DNA of 64,000 nt, taken from the NCBI GenBank assembly GCA_947177165.1, contig CAMWTP010000011.1, positions 1 through 64,000 of the forward strand, read 5' to 3'. Every line of letters begins with the position of its first letter. Position 1 is the stretch's first letter. Shown here in pieces: positions 8,714-17,565 of this stretch. The notes under the pieces were generated by a model, which saw only the letters and a program-made list of their open reading frames with translations, was not told where the DNA came from and ran no database searches. The translations under genes were made by a program, and so were the position numbers. This DNA is from an uncultured Lachnospiraceae bacterium (GTDB lineage: Bacteria; Bacillota; Clostridia; Lachnospirales; Lachnospiraceae).

Positions 8714-9673
8714 TTATCTATCCCTCTTCTGCTCCCTGACCGCCTGCTCCGGCACTCTGATTGTCTTCACCCGTTTTTGCGGTGCCGCCACGGTATTCTT
8801 GGGAACAGCCTTCACATAATAATAATACTCATCATCCTCAAACTGCACGTACTCTGTGCGCGAGTAGTCCACATTGAAGACAAAAAATTCAAGTATCTTT
8901 GCCAGCGCTACTGACACCACACTCCCGACGATCAGGCCGACAATTGAGAGATTCGTGTTGTACATCAAATCCCCGAAAAGCATGACCAGCACATCCAGAA
9001 GCGCTCCTGTGATCATTGCGATCGTCCACGCGTAATCGACACTGAGTCTCCTGATAAAATACACGACAATCAAGGCAGCCGCAAAGGCTACCAGCGTCAC
9101 ATACATGGCCTTATTCCCGAGCATCCCGTCAATGACATACCGGAATTTCTCCAGGGCACCGTCATCCTCGAAAGTTCCCAGCATCGACGCATTGTTGATC
9201 ATATAACTTACTGTATAGTAAACGACCGTCCCGCTCGCCACTGACACTACCGAAAACGGTGTGCCCACCAGCCCCATCGCAATGGGCATCACATAGGGTA
9301 TCTTTAACATGAAGCAAAGCGGTGTGAGCAGCACCGCGATTGTGTCCTTTGACGCAAACCGGAAATAGAGAATAAACAGCAGCAAAAACACAACCAGTGC
9401 CACCAGCGCACATTCCATCGAAAATTTGTACAAGTGCCCAAGTGTCACTGCCGCTGCCGCAAACACAATAAAATTCATTGGCAGGACCGAACACATCAGC
9501 GCCAGCACCAAAACGACCACCGTTTTTTTCAGCTCGCTCATGTAGCCGATACTGCTGTTAATCATGGTCAACGTCACTATCGCCAGTAAAAATTTAAAAA
9601 TTGGCGTGAGATACAGCTCATATTTACTGTAAAACTTTTTTAACTGTTCCCTAAAAACCAAAAGGTTTGTCAT
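8714..9673 (-). CDS. Conserved polytopic membrane protein of unknown function
   Basis: 319 residues from the ATG at 9673 behind GGAGAGGAAA; an earlier in-frame ATG at 9709 overlaps nothing but lacks a good ribosome site. About eight hydrophobic segments fill residues 20-275 (for example FLLAIVTLTMINSSIGYM, TVVVLVLALMCSVL, MYVTLVAFAAALIVVYFI), then a soluble tail with an acidic/aromatic patch (FEDDEYYYYVKAV) and a basic C-terminus. I do not recognise a named family. It sits directly upstream of cdaA and downstream of another small membrane protein, so a role in envelope or cyclic di-AMP physiology is possible but unproven. Confidence 0.75.
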   Translation of the reverse strand: MTNLLVFREQLKKFYSKYELYLTPIFKFLLAIVTLTMINSSIGYMSELKKTVVVLVLALMCSVLPMNFIVFAAAAVTLGHLYKFSMECALVALVVFLLLFILYFRFASKDTIAVLLTPLCFMLKIPYVMPIAMGLVGTPFSVVSVASGTVVYYTVSYMINNASMLGTFEDDGALEKFRYVIDGMLGNKAMYVTLVAFAAALIVVYFIRRLSVDYAWTIAMITGALLDVLVMLFGDLMYNTNLSIVGLIVGSVVSVALAKILEFFVFNVDYSRTEYVQFEDDEYYYYVKAVPKNTVAAPQKRVKTIRVPEQAVREQKRDR

Positions 9674-9712
9674 AATTATTTCCTCTCCAACCTTATTTAC
9701 CAATCCCAAAAA

Positions 9713-10111
9713 TTATTTTTTTGTCTCCCGCTCATACATATAAGCAAGTTTTTTGAGATTATTGTAATATATCTTAAGGCTCTTTCTTGCCTTTGTATAC
9801 CGATAGGTATAAACGCCGTACGAGATCAATGCATATGCTGCCGTAAAGATCAGATAATAAATAATCACTGACTTTGCAAAACCAAACAAATCCATCTTAT
9901 AGATGTCTGCCATAAATACTTCAAAATCATAAAAAATAAACATTGCAAATAAAATAACATACGCAATTGTTGCACCGATAATAGACTTGATGACCTGCAG
10001 CCCGATATAATCCCCCCGGAAATAATTTCCGATCGCGACATTTTTTCTTCCCTCGTCCGCTTCATAACAAGCCATCCTGGTCATCAGTCTGATTCTCTCT
10101 TCATTCAACAT
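9713..10111 (-). CDS. Small membrane protein of unknown function
   Basis: 132 residues with a good GGAAGAG ribosome site. Two membrane helices (VIKSIIGATIAYVILFAMFI; SVIIYYLIFTAAYALISY) are separated by about 25 residues, with a charged N-terminus (MLNEERIRLMTRMACYEADE) and a basic, Tyr-rich C-terminal tail that would lie in the cytoplasm. It is 40 bases upstream of the larger membrane protein, and the two probably work together. No family recognised. Confidence 0.72.
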   Translation of the reverse strand: MLNEERIRLMTRMACYEADEGRKNVAIGNYFRGDYIGLQVIKSIIGATIAYVILFAMFIFYDFEVFMADIYKMDLFGFAKSVIIYYLIFTAAYALISYGVYTYRYTKARKSLKIYYNNLKKLAYMYERETKK

Positions 10112-10161
10112 AACGCTCTTCCTTATGCAATCCAGTTTGTGCAGTTTTATCCGAAAGCTAC

Positions 10162-10575
10162 TTACTGCCTGTCAAGGAAACGCATCTTATTTCCTGTCGA
10201 CTGCGGCTTTTTCGGCTCAACCAGAACCGCCTTCGGTTTCTCCATCACACTGGACAAATTGTTTGTCATCTCCCGCTTACACTTCTCACAGTACTTCCCC
10301 GAACGAATCATCGTACCACAATTTTCACAGGGAATCTTTACCGGGGAATCCTCTGTAAACTCAAGGCGCTCCTCACGGATCCACTGCTGGATCTGTCCCG
10401 CATCAACCTCGCACTTCTCCGCTACTTCCTTGATGTCGGCCATACGATTCTCACGGATATATTTCTTGACTTCCTGAAACTTCTCCTCAAGCTTATCCTT
10501 GCACGCCGGACAGATTGGCATCCCTGCTATGTGATTAAAAAGCTTTCCACATTTTCTACAATTCCTTACGTTCAT
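10162..10575 (-). CDS. YvyF-like flagellar-region protein (zinc ribbon/MerR-like)
   Basis: 137 residues from the ATG at 10575, directly behind GGAGGGATTT. Two zinc-ribbon Cys pairs frame the protein: CRKCGKLF with CPACKDKL at the N-terminus and CENCGTMI with CEKCKREM near residue 100. A short helix-turn-helix-like part between them (DIKEVAEKCEVDAGQIQQW) resembles MerR-type folds. This matches the YvyF family found beside flgM in Bacillus and Clostridia flagellar loci. Here it follows comF as in Bacillus subtilis, but no flgM comes after it. Confidence 0.82.
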   Translation of the reverse strand: MNVRNCRKCGKLFNHIAGMPICPACKDKLEEKFQEVKKYIRENRMADIKEVAEKCEVDAGQIQQWIREERLEFTEDSPVKIPCENCGTMIRSGKYCEKCKREMTNNLSSVMEKPKAVLVEPKKPQSTGNKMRFLDRQ

Positions 10576-10604
10576 TTGAAATCCCTCCATTGATAATTTT
10601 ATTC

Positions 10605-11336
10605 CTACATCCCTTCTCCGATGCAAAGCGCTATGAAATAAACCGACCTTACCCCATGCCGCTTCAGCTCCAGAGCAACGGCGTCCAATGTACTCCCTGT
10701 CGTATAGATGTCATCGACAAGAATTGTTTTATTTAATTTTACAACATTTGTGCTAATATTGAAAGCCTTTTTCAAATTATTTTGTCTTTCTTGTGTGGTA
10801 AGTTCTTTTTGCGGCACTGTTTTCCTGACTCTCCTGACCAATTTTTCATACATTGCTATCCCTGTAAGCCTTGACAACTCCGCCGCGACAAGCTCTGCCT
10901 GGTTGTATCCCCTCTCCCTTTTTCTCGATGCGTGCACGGGAACCGGAATAATGGAATCCGCGTCCATCATGCGGATCTCATCGAAAAGCCTCTCACAGAT
11001 ATCCTGTGCATAAAACGCTGCATATTCACATCGCTTTCCATATTTGAACCGGTAGATGCTCTGCTTCATACTCTGGTAGTCGTAGAGGGCATAGCCATAA
11101 TCATACACATGTTTTCTCTGTGTACAATCACGGCAGTATTCTTTTGTTCCGCCAACAAGCTGTTTCCCGCACCGTCTGCACCGCGGCTCTCTGATATACT
11201 GCGGTTTTGTCCTGCACTGACTGCATATCAGCCCCTCTCCCATCGGCACAATCTCGTCACACACCGGACACCGCCGCGGAAATACCATATTGACCAGCGC
11301 ATCTTTTACTGTAAATCCTGATTCATGATCTCGCAT
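10605..11336 (-). CDS. comF: ComF-family phosphoribosyltransferase-like protein
   Basis: 243 residues. N-terminal zinc finger (CPVCDEIV, CSQCRTKP, CRRCGKQL, CRDCTQRK) followed by a PRTase-type fold with the PRPP loop ILVDDIYTTGSTLDAV. ComFC proteins act in DNA uptake during natural competence, but many Clostridia keep comF without being known to be competent. The start overlaps the end of the recD2-like helicase gene by 31 bases, and the YvyF-like gene follows, a neighbourhood kept in Firmicutes. Confidence 0.93.
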   Translation of the reverse strand: MRDHESGFTVKDALVNMVFPRRCPVCDEIVPMGEGLICSQCRTKPQYIREPRCRRCGKQLVGGTKEYCRDCTQRKHVYDYGYALYDYQSMKQSIYRFKYGKRCEYAAFYAQDICERLFDEIRMMDADSIIPVPVHASRKRERGYNQAELVAAELSRLTGIAMYEKLVRRVRKTVPQKELTTQERQNNLKKAFNISTNVVKLNKTILVDDIYTTGSTLDAVALELKRHGVRSVYFIALCIGEGM

Positions 11337-13576
11337 ATTCTTTCCCTTAAACCTGTATAGCGCTTCTGTTCGTTTTCGTTTGCGATCATCTGACTGACTG
11401 TCTCCCTGCTCCCCAGTATCGTCACACAGTTTTTCGCCCGCGTCACTCCCGTGTAGAGCAGATTTCTGTTAAACAGCATTTTGGGTCCTGTGAGCAGCGG
11501 CATGATCACTGCCGGGTACTCGCTTCCCTGCGACTTGTGTATGGTGACAGCATAGGCAAGCTCAATCTCGTCAAGTCCGGTGATCGGGTAAGTGACCCTG
11601 CGCAGGTCATCATACTCCACCACAACTGTCTTCGCCGTCCCATTGATTTCTTTAATGATGCCCACATCCCCATTGAATACGCCCTGCCCGCTGTCCACCA
11701 CAATGCCGTATTTGCTGACAATCTCCCACTCCAGCTGATAGTTGTTCTTGATCTGCATCACCTTGTCTCCAAGACGAAACACGCCGTCGCCGTGTGGCAG
11801 CTCGAGTTTTTCAGGCGAAGGCGGATTGAGATACTGCTGCAGAATCCCATTCAGTGTCTCCACGCCAAGAGCCCCCTTGCGCATGGGTGTGAGCACCTGA
11901 ATGTCATACATTCCAGAGCTGACATATCCCGGAAGCTTTTCTGTGATCAATAGTACCATGTGCTTATAAATCACATTGACATTATCCCGCTCCAGAAAAA
12001 AGAAGTCTCTGCTCTTATTATCCAGCTTAATCGCCTTTCCTTCATTAATATAGTGCGCATTGACCACAATATCACTCTCACCCGCCTGGCGGAATATTTT
12101 TGACAGCACAACAGTGGCAATGCACCCGCTCGTCATCAGATCCTTTAATACCTGCCCCGGTCCGACGGAGGGGAGCTGGTTTCTGTCACCGACCATCACA
12201 AGTCTGGTTCCCGGCGCAATTGCTTTCAGAAGCGACTGAAACAAATAAATGTCCACCATCGACATCTCGTCAATGATAATGACATCTGCCTCCAGCGGAT
12301 TGAGTTCGTTCTTCTCAAAATGTGCGGCTGACGGCTGTCTGTCATCCGACATGCCGCCGTTCAACTCCAGAAGCCTGTGAATCGTCTTTGCCTCAAACCC
12401 AGTCGCCTCCGTCATGCGCTTGGCCGCCCTGCCAGTGGGCGCCGCCAGAAAGATGTCCATGCCCTCCTGCTCAAAATAGCGGATAATCATGTTGATCGTC
12501 GTCGTTTTTCCGGTTCCAGGCCCGCCGGAAAGGATAAAGATACCATTCTGTACCGCTTCTGTCACAGCCTTCCGCTGGAGGGCATCCAGCTCCATATGGC
12601 TGCTCTCCTCCAGTTTCCTGATCTTTTTTTCCAGTCGTTCCAGCTCCGCCCTGGTAAAACGCTCTGCCCCGTCAAACGCCTGCTGAAGCTCATACAGCAT
12701 TCTGGCACAGTTCAATTCCGCATAATAGGAGCTCATACCATAGATACACTTCATTTTCCGGTTCTCTTCCAGCTCTTTTTCTTTTATCACAAGCTTCTTG
12801 TCAATCGCAAGATTTGCGATCTGCGGCTCAACCTGCTCCGGCGTCAGTCCCAGCATATCGGATGACTTTTCCAGCAATATTTCTTCCGGCAGGAAGACAT
12901 GCCCTTCCGCTCCCGCCTGAAGCAGCGTATATAAAATCCCGCTTCTGATTCTGAAATCCGAGTCCGTGTGAATCCCGATGCGCGATGCAATCTCATCCGC
13001 AATGCGAAATCCAATGCCGGACACATCCTCCGCCAGTTTATACGGATTTTCCTGCATGATTTTGTACAGACCCATGCCATACTGTTTGTAGATCTTGATT
13101 GCCAGCGTGTTGGAAATACCATATTTTTGCAAGAATAACATTGCGTCCCTCGCATCTTTTTTCTCCTCAACCTGCTCTGCAATCTCTCTCGCTTTCCGCT
13201 CACTGATTCCCTTGATCTCCGCGAGTCTGTTCGGCTCCTCCTCAATAATCCGAAAGGTATCGTCCCCGAAATGCCGCACGATGCGGGCGGCAAGCGCCGC
13301 ACCGACTCCTTTGATCGCTCCCGAACCAAGATAACGCTCCACCGCTGCCTTATCCTCTGGGGCAATCACCTCAAAACGCTCTACCTTGAACTGTTTCCCG
13401 TAAACTGCATGCTCGACATAACTTCCCTCCGCCTCGATACTTTCCCCCTCATCGAGACTGGTAAAGATCCCCGTGCAGGTAATCTCCATCTCCTCCACCT
13501 TGAGATTGATCACCCCGTAACCGTTCTCCACATTTTTAAATATAATATGCTCGACGAAACCCTTCAGTTTTTCCAA
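11306..13576 (-). CDS. recD2: RecD2-type DNA helicase
   Basis: 756 residues. An N-terminal OB-like part and two helix-hairpin-helix stretches (GVGAALAARIVRHFG; IKGISERKAREIAEQV) precede the SF1B helicase core: Walker A GGPGTGKTTTINMI, Walker B IIDEMSMVD, motif III VGDRNQLPSVGPGQVL, and motif VI YTGVTRAKNCVTI. This is the RecBC-independent RecD2 class, a 5'-3' helicase used in repair and replication stress. The start appears to be TTG at 13576, ten bases after GGAGG. Cotranscribed with comF. A hairpin upstream separates it from the flagellar genes. Confidence 0.95.
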   Translation of the reverse strand: MEKLKGFVEHIIFKNVENGYGVINLKVEEMEITCTGIFTSLDEGESIEAEGSYVEHAVYGKQFKVERFEVIAPEDKAAVERYLGSGAIKGVGAALAARIVRHFGDDTFRIIEEEPNRLAEIKGISERKAREIAEQVEEKKDARDAMLFLQKYGISNTLAIKIYKQYGMGLYKIMQENPYKLAEDVSGIGFRIADEIASRIGIHTDSDFRIRSGILYTLLQAGAEGHVFLPEEILLEKSSDMLGLTPEQVEPQIANLAIDKKLVIKEKELEENRKMKCIYGMSSYYAELNCARMLYELQQAFDGAERFTRAELERLEKKIRKLEESSHMELDALQRKAVTEAVQNGIFILSGGPGTGKTTTINMIIRYFEQEGMDIFLAAPTGRAAKRMTEATGFEAKTIHRLLELNGGMSDDRQPSAAHFEKNELNPLEADVIIIDEMSMVDIYLFQSLLKAIAPGTRLVMVGDRNQLPSVGPGQVLKDLMTSGCIATVVLSKIFRQAGESDIVVNAHYINEGKAIKLDNKSRDFFFLERDNVNVIYKHMVLLITEKLPGYVSSGMYDIQVLTPMRKGALGVETLNGILQQYLNPPSPEKLELPHGDGVFRLGDKVMQIKNNYQLEWEIVSKYGIVVDSGQGVFNGDVGIIKEINGTAKTVVVEYDDLRRVTYPITGLDEIELAYAVTIHKSQGSEYPAVIMPLLTGPKMLFNRNLLYTGVTRAKNCVTILGSRETVSQMIANENEQKRYTGLRERICEIMNQDLQ

Positions 13577-13598
13577 GACACCTGTTCCTCCATACTAT

Positions 13599-13636
13599 AA
13601 AAGCCGACCTGTTCTTTCAAACAAGGTCGACTTTTT
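13599..13636 (-). terminator. Terminator of the flagellar rod/mbl transcript
   Basis: On the minus strand a long stem (AAGTCGACCT...AGGTCGGCTT with an extension around a short A/T loop) is followed by TTTT, right after the rod-binding gene stop. It separates the flagellar genes from recD2. Confidence 0.75.
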
Positions 13637-14026
13637 TCAATCCTCTGAAAGCTCTTCCGGCTGTACTACCCCAATGCCGTAATTGCGCTTCATCTGCTCA
13701 TACAGGACATTTGCCAGTCCCAGTCCGTCACCGTCCGTCACGTTGTCACACAACTCCTGCACTGCAAAATCCTTAAAATAATCTACCATCTTTGTCGCAT
13801 AACCATCTTCTTCGTCATCCGAGAACACCTTTGTCGTCTCCAGCATCGCATTGAAGACCTGCTCCACAAAATAAGACTCAAACTCCTTGCACGCCTCCTT
13901 GAGTTCTTCCTCGTCCGATGCCGTGCTGCTGCTCGTCAGCTTATTCTGAAGTGTCTCCATCTTGCTGCCCGAAGCCTGACTTGTCATATAGTCCGCATAC
14001 GCAGAACCTACTCCACCGATATTCAT
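13637..14026 (-). CDS. FlgJ-like rod-binding protein (no muramidase domain)
   Basis: 129 residues. The core matches the rod-binding (Rod-binding/FlgJ N-terminal) domain: EELKEACKEFESYFVEQVFNAML, then VDYFKDFAVQELCDNV and GLGLANVLYEQMKRNYG. In E. coli FlgJ this domain caps the growing flagellar rod and is fused to a peptidoglycan hydrolase; here the hydrolase part is absent, as is common in Clostridia. It is the last gene after the two rod proteins, with a ribosome site GGGGGTAGAGAG. Confidence 0.88.
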   Translation of the reverse strand: MNIGGVGSAYADYMTSQASGSKMETLQNKLTSSSTASDEEELKEACKEFESYFVEQVFNAMLETTKVFSDDEEDGYATKMVDYFKDFAVQELCDNVTDGDGLGLANVLYEQMKRNYGIGVVQPEELSED

Positions 14027-14042
14027 ATCTCTCTACCCCCTA

Positions 14043-14864
14043 TCAGCGCTTCAATTGATTTGCCTGCTGAAGCATCTCATCAGAAGTAGTGATAACCTTG
14101 GAATTCATTTCATAAGCTCTCTGCGCCACAATCAGATTGACCATCTCATCAGCGATCTGTACATTGGATCCTTCCAAATATCCCTGAATCATTTTCGTCT
14201 TAGGCAGATTATCATTTTCAGCCTCATTCATCGCCTCACCGCTTGCTGATGTCTCAGAGAACAAGCTGTCCCCCTCTTTGCTCAGACCTGCCGGGTTGTT
14301 GAACTGCCAGAGCCCGATCTGAATCTCAAGACTCTGCGGCACACCGCTCTCATCAGGATAATACAACATCCCATCATTTCGACCGACTGTAATCTTGCTG
14401 GTGACAATATCATCATCCTCAAGAATGATCGGTTCCCCCTCGGAATCCAGCACAGGAAGGCCATCCGATGTCTCCAGCGTAATTCCCTCTGGTCCGATCG
14501 CAAACACAAAATTACCATTTCGTGTGTAATATGTATTTCCGTCCGCGCCCCTGATACCAAAAAAGCCGCGTCCGTTCAGTGCAAAATCTGCCGGTCCCTG
14601 CGTCTCGAGCAGACTCCCGTCCGTAAAAATCGACTTGATCGAAGAATTTCTGACTCCCAGGCCAACCTCAGCGCCAATCGGTTTGTTCTCGCCGTTTGCA
14701 GTTGTGGTTCTCGTCTGTATTGTCTGATATAAAAGTGATTTGAACTCCATAACCTCTGACTTGTAACCTGTCGTGTTTACATTTGCGAGATTATTGGCAA
14801 TATTATCTACGTTTAACTGCTGCGCAATCATACCTGTTGCGCCTGTCCATAATGACCGTACCAT
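14043..14864 (-). CDS. Flagellar hook-basal body protein, FlgG family (FlhP-like)
   Basis: 273 residues. Starts with the rod-protein signature ATGMIAQQLNVDNIANNLANVNTTGYK, carries LNGRGFFGIRG in the middle, and ends with the Flg_bbr C-terminal signature EMVNLIVAQRAYEMNSKVITTSDEM (each given here in parts). These proteins form the distal rod or short hook-like filament parts outside the membrane. It lies after a paralogue and before the rod-binding protein; together with mbl this copies the mbl-flhO-flhP order of Bacillus subtilis, so FlhP is the better label than canonical FlgG. Confidence 0.93.
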   Translation of the reverse strand: MVRSLWTGATGMIAQQLNVDNIANNLANVNTTGYKSEVMEFKSLLYQTIQTRTTTANGENKPIGAEVGLGVRNSSIKSIFTDGSLLETQGPADFALNGRGFFGIRGADGNTYYTRNGNFVFAIGPEGITLETSDGLPVLDSEGEPIILEDDDIVTSKITVGRNDGMLYYPDESGVPQSLEIQIGLWQFNNPAGLSKEGDSLFSETSASGEAMNEAENDNLPKTKMIQGYLEGSNVQIADEMVNLIVAQRAYEMNSKVITTSDEMLQQANQLKR

Positions 14865-14880
14865 TTATCCTTCCCCCTTA

Positions 14881-15657
14881 TTATATTCTGCTGAGCGACA
14901 TTGTCTTCTCAAGTGTGTCGTCAAAAGTAGTCAGCATTTTCTGATTCGACTCATACTGTCTCGAAATCGTTATCATGTTTACCATTTCCTTGACAACGTT
15001 CGCATTTGACATCTCGAGGTATCCCTGATGAACCTCAGGATTCTCCACGTCGATTTCTACTGCCCCTTCCTTGGCATCCCACATTGTCTCACCGTAATGA
15101 GTCAGATAATTGGTATCTTCAAAATCTGATATTTTAAGGCTCGCCACAAGTCTGTCATCCTGATAGATATCCCCATTCCTGTCAAACACTGTGGAGCCTG
15201 CCGTTGTTGAGAGCTGGATTCTGCCGTTCTCACCAAGGACATAGTCGCCATCCTTCGTCACCAGATAGCCGTCCTTCGTGATGGTAAAACCGCCGTCTCT
15301 TGTATATTTTGTAGAGGTCTCGCCGGATTTGCTGGTAAACTCAATATTGAAAAATCCCTTCTCTCCAAGCGCAAGATCATACGTGTTTCCTGTGTCCCTG
15401 AGCGAACCCTGTGAGAAATCTGTATAAGTCTCGCCGATCTTCACCCCAAGGCTCATATTTCCAAGACGTTTCGGTGTATTCGGACTTTCTGTCCAATCCT
15501 TGATTTTCACCGCCATCACTTCCGAATACGACTGACTCGTAGAACCCTCCTTCTTAAAACCAGTCGTATCTGCGTTTGCCAGATTGTTCGCCATAATATC
15601 CATTCTGTACTGCTCATTCAACATACCTGTGTATGATGTATATAGACCTCTAAGCAT
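14881..15657 (-). CDS. Flagellar hook-basal body protein, FlgF/FlgG family (FlhO-like)
   Basis: 258 residues behind AGGAGGAACTT. N-terminal basal-body rod motif (GMLNEQYRMDIMANNLANADT), central LALGEKGFFNIEF, and C-terminal motif NVVKEMVNMITISRQYESNQ. It is the partner of the next gene and would form part of the rod. Its position right after an mbl-like gene is the FlhO position of Bacillus subtilis. Confidence 0.92.
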   Translation of the reverse strand: MLRGLYTSYTGMLNEQYRMDIMANNLANADTTGFKKEGSTSQSYSEVMAVKIKDWTESPNTPKRLGNMSLGVKIGETYTDFSQGSLRDTGNTYDLALGEKGFFNIEFTSKSGETSTKYTRDGGFTITKDGYLVTKDGDYVLGENGRIQLSTTAGSTVFDRNGDIYQDDRLVASLKISDFEDTNYLTHYGETMWDAKEGAVEIDVENPEVHQGYLEMSNANVVKEMVNMITISRQYESNQKMLTTFDDTLEKTMSLSRI

Positions 15658-15731
15658 AAGTTCCTCCTAATCTGTTACAATGCTCTGACATTTTCAGCTC
15701 CGGCACTGTCAAGAGAAACGCTGTCTGCCGA

Positions 15732-16724
15732 TCACTCATCTCTGCCGCCTGCGAGAAACTCCACGTACTTGCCTGTACCGATCGCGACTGCAGTCATAGG
15801 ATCCTCCGCAGTCATCGTATTGATACCCGTCCGTGACTCGATCAAATCCTCCAGTCCGCAAAGCAGACTTCCGCCTCCAGTGAGTACAATCCCCCTGTCA
15901 GCGATATCCGCTGCCAACTCAGGCGGCGTTTTCTCGAGAACACTGTGGATCGTATCAATGATCTGGGAGGTTGTCTCACGAAGCGCTTCCTCCGTCTCCT
16001 CAGATGAGACGCGGATTGTCTTCGGAAGACCTGTGACAAGATTGCGCCCTCTCACGTCCATGTAATCAACTTCTGCCCTCTTAAATGCTGAACCAATTTT
16101 AATTTTAATGTCTTCTGCCGTTCTCTCACCAATCAAAAGATTGTGCTTTTTTCTCATATATCTGACAATGGCTTCATCGAAGTCATCGCCCGCGACCTTA
16201 ATCGATGCACTGACTACCGTACCTCCAAGCGAAATGACTGCAATATCAGAAGTACCTCCGCCGATATCCACAATCATATTTCCGCAAGGCTTTGAGATAT
16301 CAATCCCCGCACCGATTGCTGCAGCGATCGGTTCCTCGATAATCTTGACATCCCTTGCACCTGCCTGGTACGTAGCATCCTCAACCGCCTTCTTCTCCAC
16401 CTCCGTGACGCCGCTCGGCACACACACAGCGATAATCGGCTTCCGGAAAGTCTTCCTGCCCAGCGCTTTCTGGATAAAGTGCTTCATCATCTGCTCTGTC
16501 ACTTTGTAATCAGAGATAACACCCTGACGGAGCGGCCTGACTGCCACGATATTTCCCGGTGTTCTTCCGAGCATCAGCCGCGCATCCTCTCCAATGGCTT
16601 TTATTTTCTGCGTATCCCTGTCAAAAGCAACAACGGAAGGTTCTTTCAGCACTACGCCCTTCCCTCTGATGTAAACTAATATACTCGCGGTTCCAAGATC
16701 GATTCCAATATCTGTGTATTGCAT
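15732..16724 (-). CDS. mbl: MreB/Mbl-family actin-like rod-shape protein
   Basis: 330 residues from the ATG at 16724; a longer in-frame start at 16748 is possible but adds MQRKGHAA before the conserved start. Actin-fold motifs are clear: phosphate 1 loop IGIDLGTASILVYIRGKG, phosphate 2 loop MIVDIGGGTSDIAVISLGG, GVISDYKVTEQM, adenosine site VLTGGGSLLCGL, and VAIGTGKYVEFL. It polymerises under the membrane and guides side-wall peptidoglycan synthesis. Placement before two flagellar rod genes favours Mbl over MreB; the shape operon genes mreC and mreD are not here. Confidence 0.93.
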   Translation of the reverse strand: MQYTDIGIDLGTASILVYIRGKGVVLKEPSVVAFDRDTQKIKAIGEDARLMLGRTPGNIVAVRPLRQGVISDYKVTEQMMKHFIQKALGRKTFRKPIIAVCVPSGVTEVEKKAVEDATYQAGARDVKIIEEPIAAAIGAGIDISKPCGNMIVDIGGGTSDIAVISLGGTVVSASIKVAGDDFDEAIVRYMRKKHNLLIGERTAEDIKIKIGSAFKRAEVDYMDVRGRNLVTGLPKTIRVSSEETEEALRETTSQIIDTIHSVLEKTPPELAADIADRGIVLTGGGSLLCGLEDLIESRTGINTMTAEDPMTAVAIGTGKYVEFLAGGRDE

Positions 16725-17096
16725 GGCTGCATGCCCCTTTCTTTGCATTCAAATTTGTTCAAATTGGTAAAATCAAGTCATTTATCATTAGCCTTGCGGC
16801 GTAATCTTCTGATAACTTAGTATTCCCATTACGGATATATCTATGAAAACATACTGTAACTAAGCCATTATAACCTAATTTAACCATTTTTCAAAGGGTT
16901 TTCACACTTTTTTTACAATAAAAAATTTTGGAACCTCAAATCGTGCCGCCAAAGTGGTTTACAGTAACTATATCGGCCGCTTTTTCACAATACTTTAGTT
17001 ATTTTCAAAATATTATGTAAATTTATTATATTATCTGACAATTAATTTGTAAAGTGTTTTTTAGCAAATAAATATCACAAATTATTCCGAATAAAG
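16725..17096 (-). other. AT-rich intergenic region upstream of mbl
   Basis: About 370 bases without a supportable gene between the bactofilin terminator and mbl. It is rich in A/T tracts and should hold the promoter of the mbl-flagellar unit. I see no convincing sigma-A or flagellar sigma promoter and no structured RNA. Confidence 0.5.
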
Positions 17097-17137
17097 AAAA
17101 AACTGCCGCCAATCAGGATCGATTGTGACAGTTTTTT
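17097..17137 (-). terminator. Strong terminator after the bactofilin gene
   Basis: Minus strand: AAAAAACTGTC, CAATC, short loop, GATTG, then GGCAGTTTTTT. A long stem flanked by A6 and T6 makes an efficient, possibly two-way, intrinsic terminator directly behind the bactofilin stop. Confidence 0.85.
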
Positions 17138-17154
17138 CTATAGATAACCTGCTG

Positions 17155-17553
17155 CTATGACTCCGAATTTTCATACAGGCCTTCCGTAGCCGGCGATGAC
17201 ATCGTGCACCTTCCGTCAAATGCAGCGCCCTCGTCGATGACAAGCGAACCTGCCGTGATGTTCCCTGCAATCTTGCCGGTGGACAACAGCTCCAGTTTTC
17301 CCTGGACTGTGATATCACCATCCACCCTCCCGGATATGATCACACTCTGTGCAGTAATGTTCCCCTTCACCTGACCATCTGCACTGAGGATCAGCTTTTT
17401 CTCACAGGTACAATTTCCATTGATCACACCATCTATCCGAATCGTTTCTGCCGAAGTCAGATCACCGTCAAAAGTAGTCTCCTTTCCGATCAGTGTGCTG
17501 ACCTTCTCCCGTCCGTCATCTGCATACGCAGAATTTTTGTTTTTTCCCAACAT
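17155..17553 (-). CDS. Bactofilin (polymer-forming cytoskeletal protein)
   Basis: 132 residues behind AAAAGGAGG. A disordered N-terminal tail leads into the beta-helical bactofilin core with repeated glycine-rich turns: VSTLIGKETTFDGDL, IRIDGVINGNC, ADGQVKGNI, IISGRVDGDI, STGKIAGNI, VIDEGAAFDG. Bactofilins form nucleotide-free filaments on the membrane and often recruit cell-wall hydrolases. The gene lies 13 bases after an M23-domain protein, the usual functional pairing. Confidence 0.94.
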   Translation of the reverse strand: MLGKNKNSAYADDGREKVSTLIGKETTFDGDLTSAETIRIDGVINGNCTCEKKLILSADGQVKGNITAQSVIISGRVDGDITVQGKLELLSTGKIAGNITAGSLVIDEGAAFDGRCTMSSPATEGLYENSES

Positions 17554-17565
17554 GACATCCTCCTT

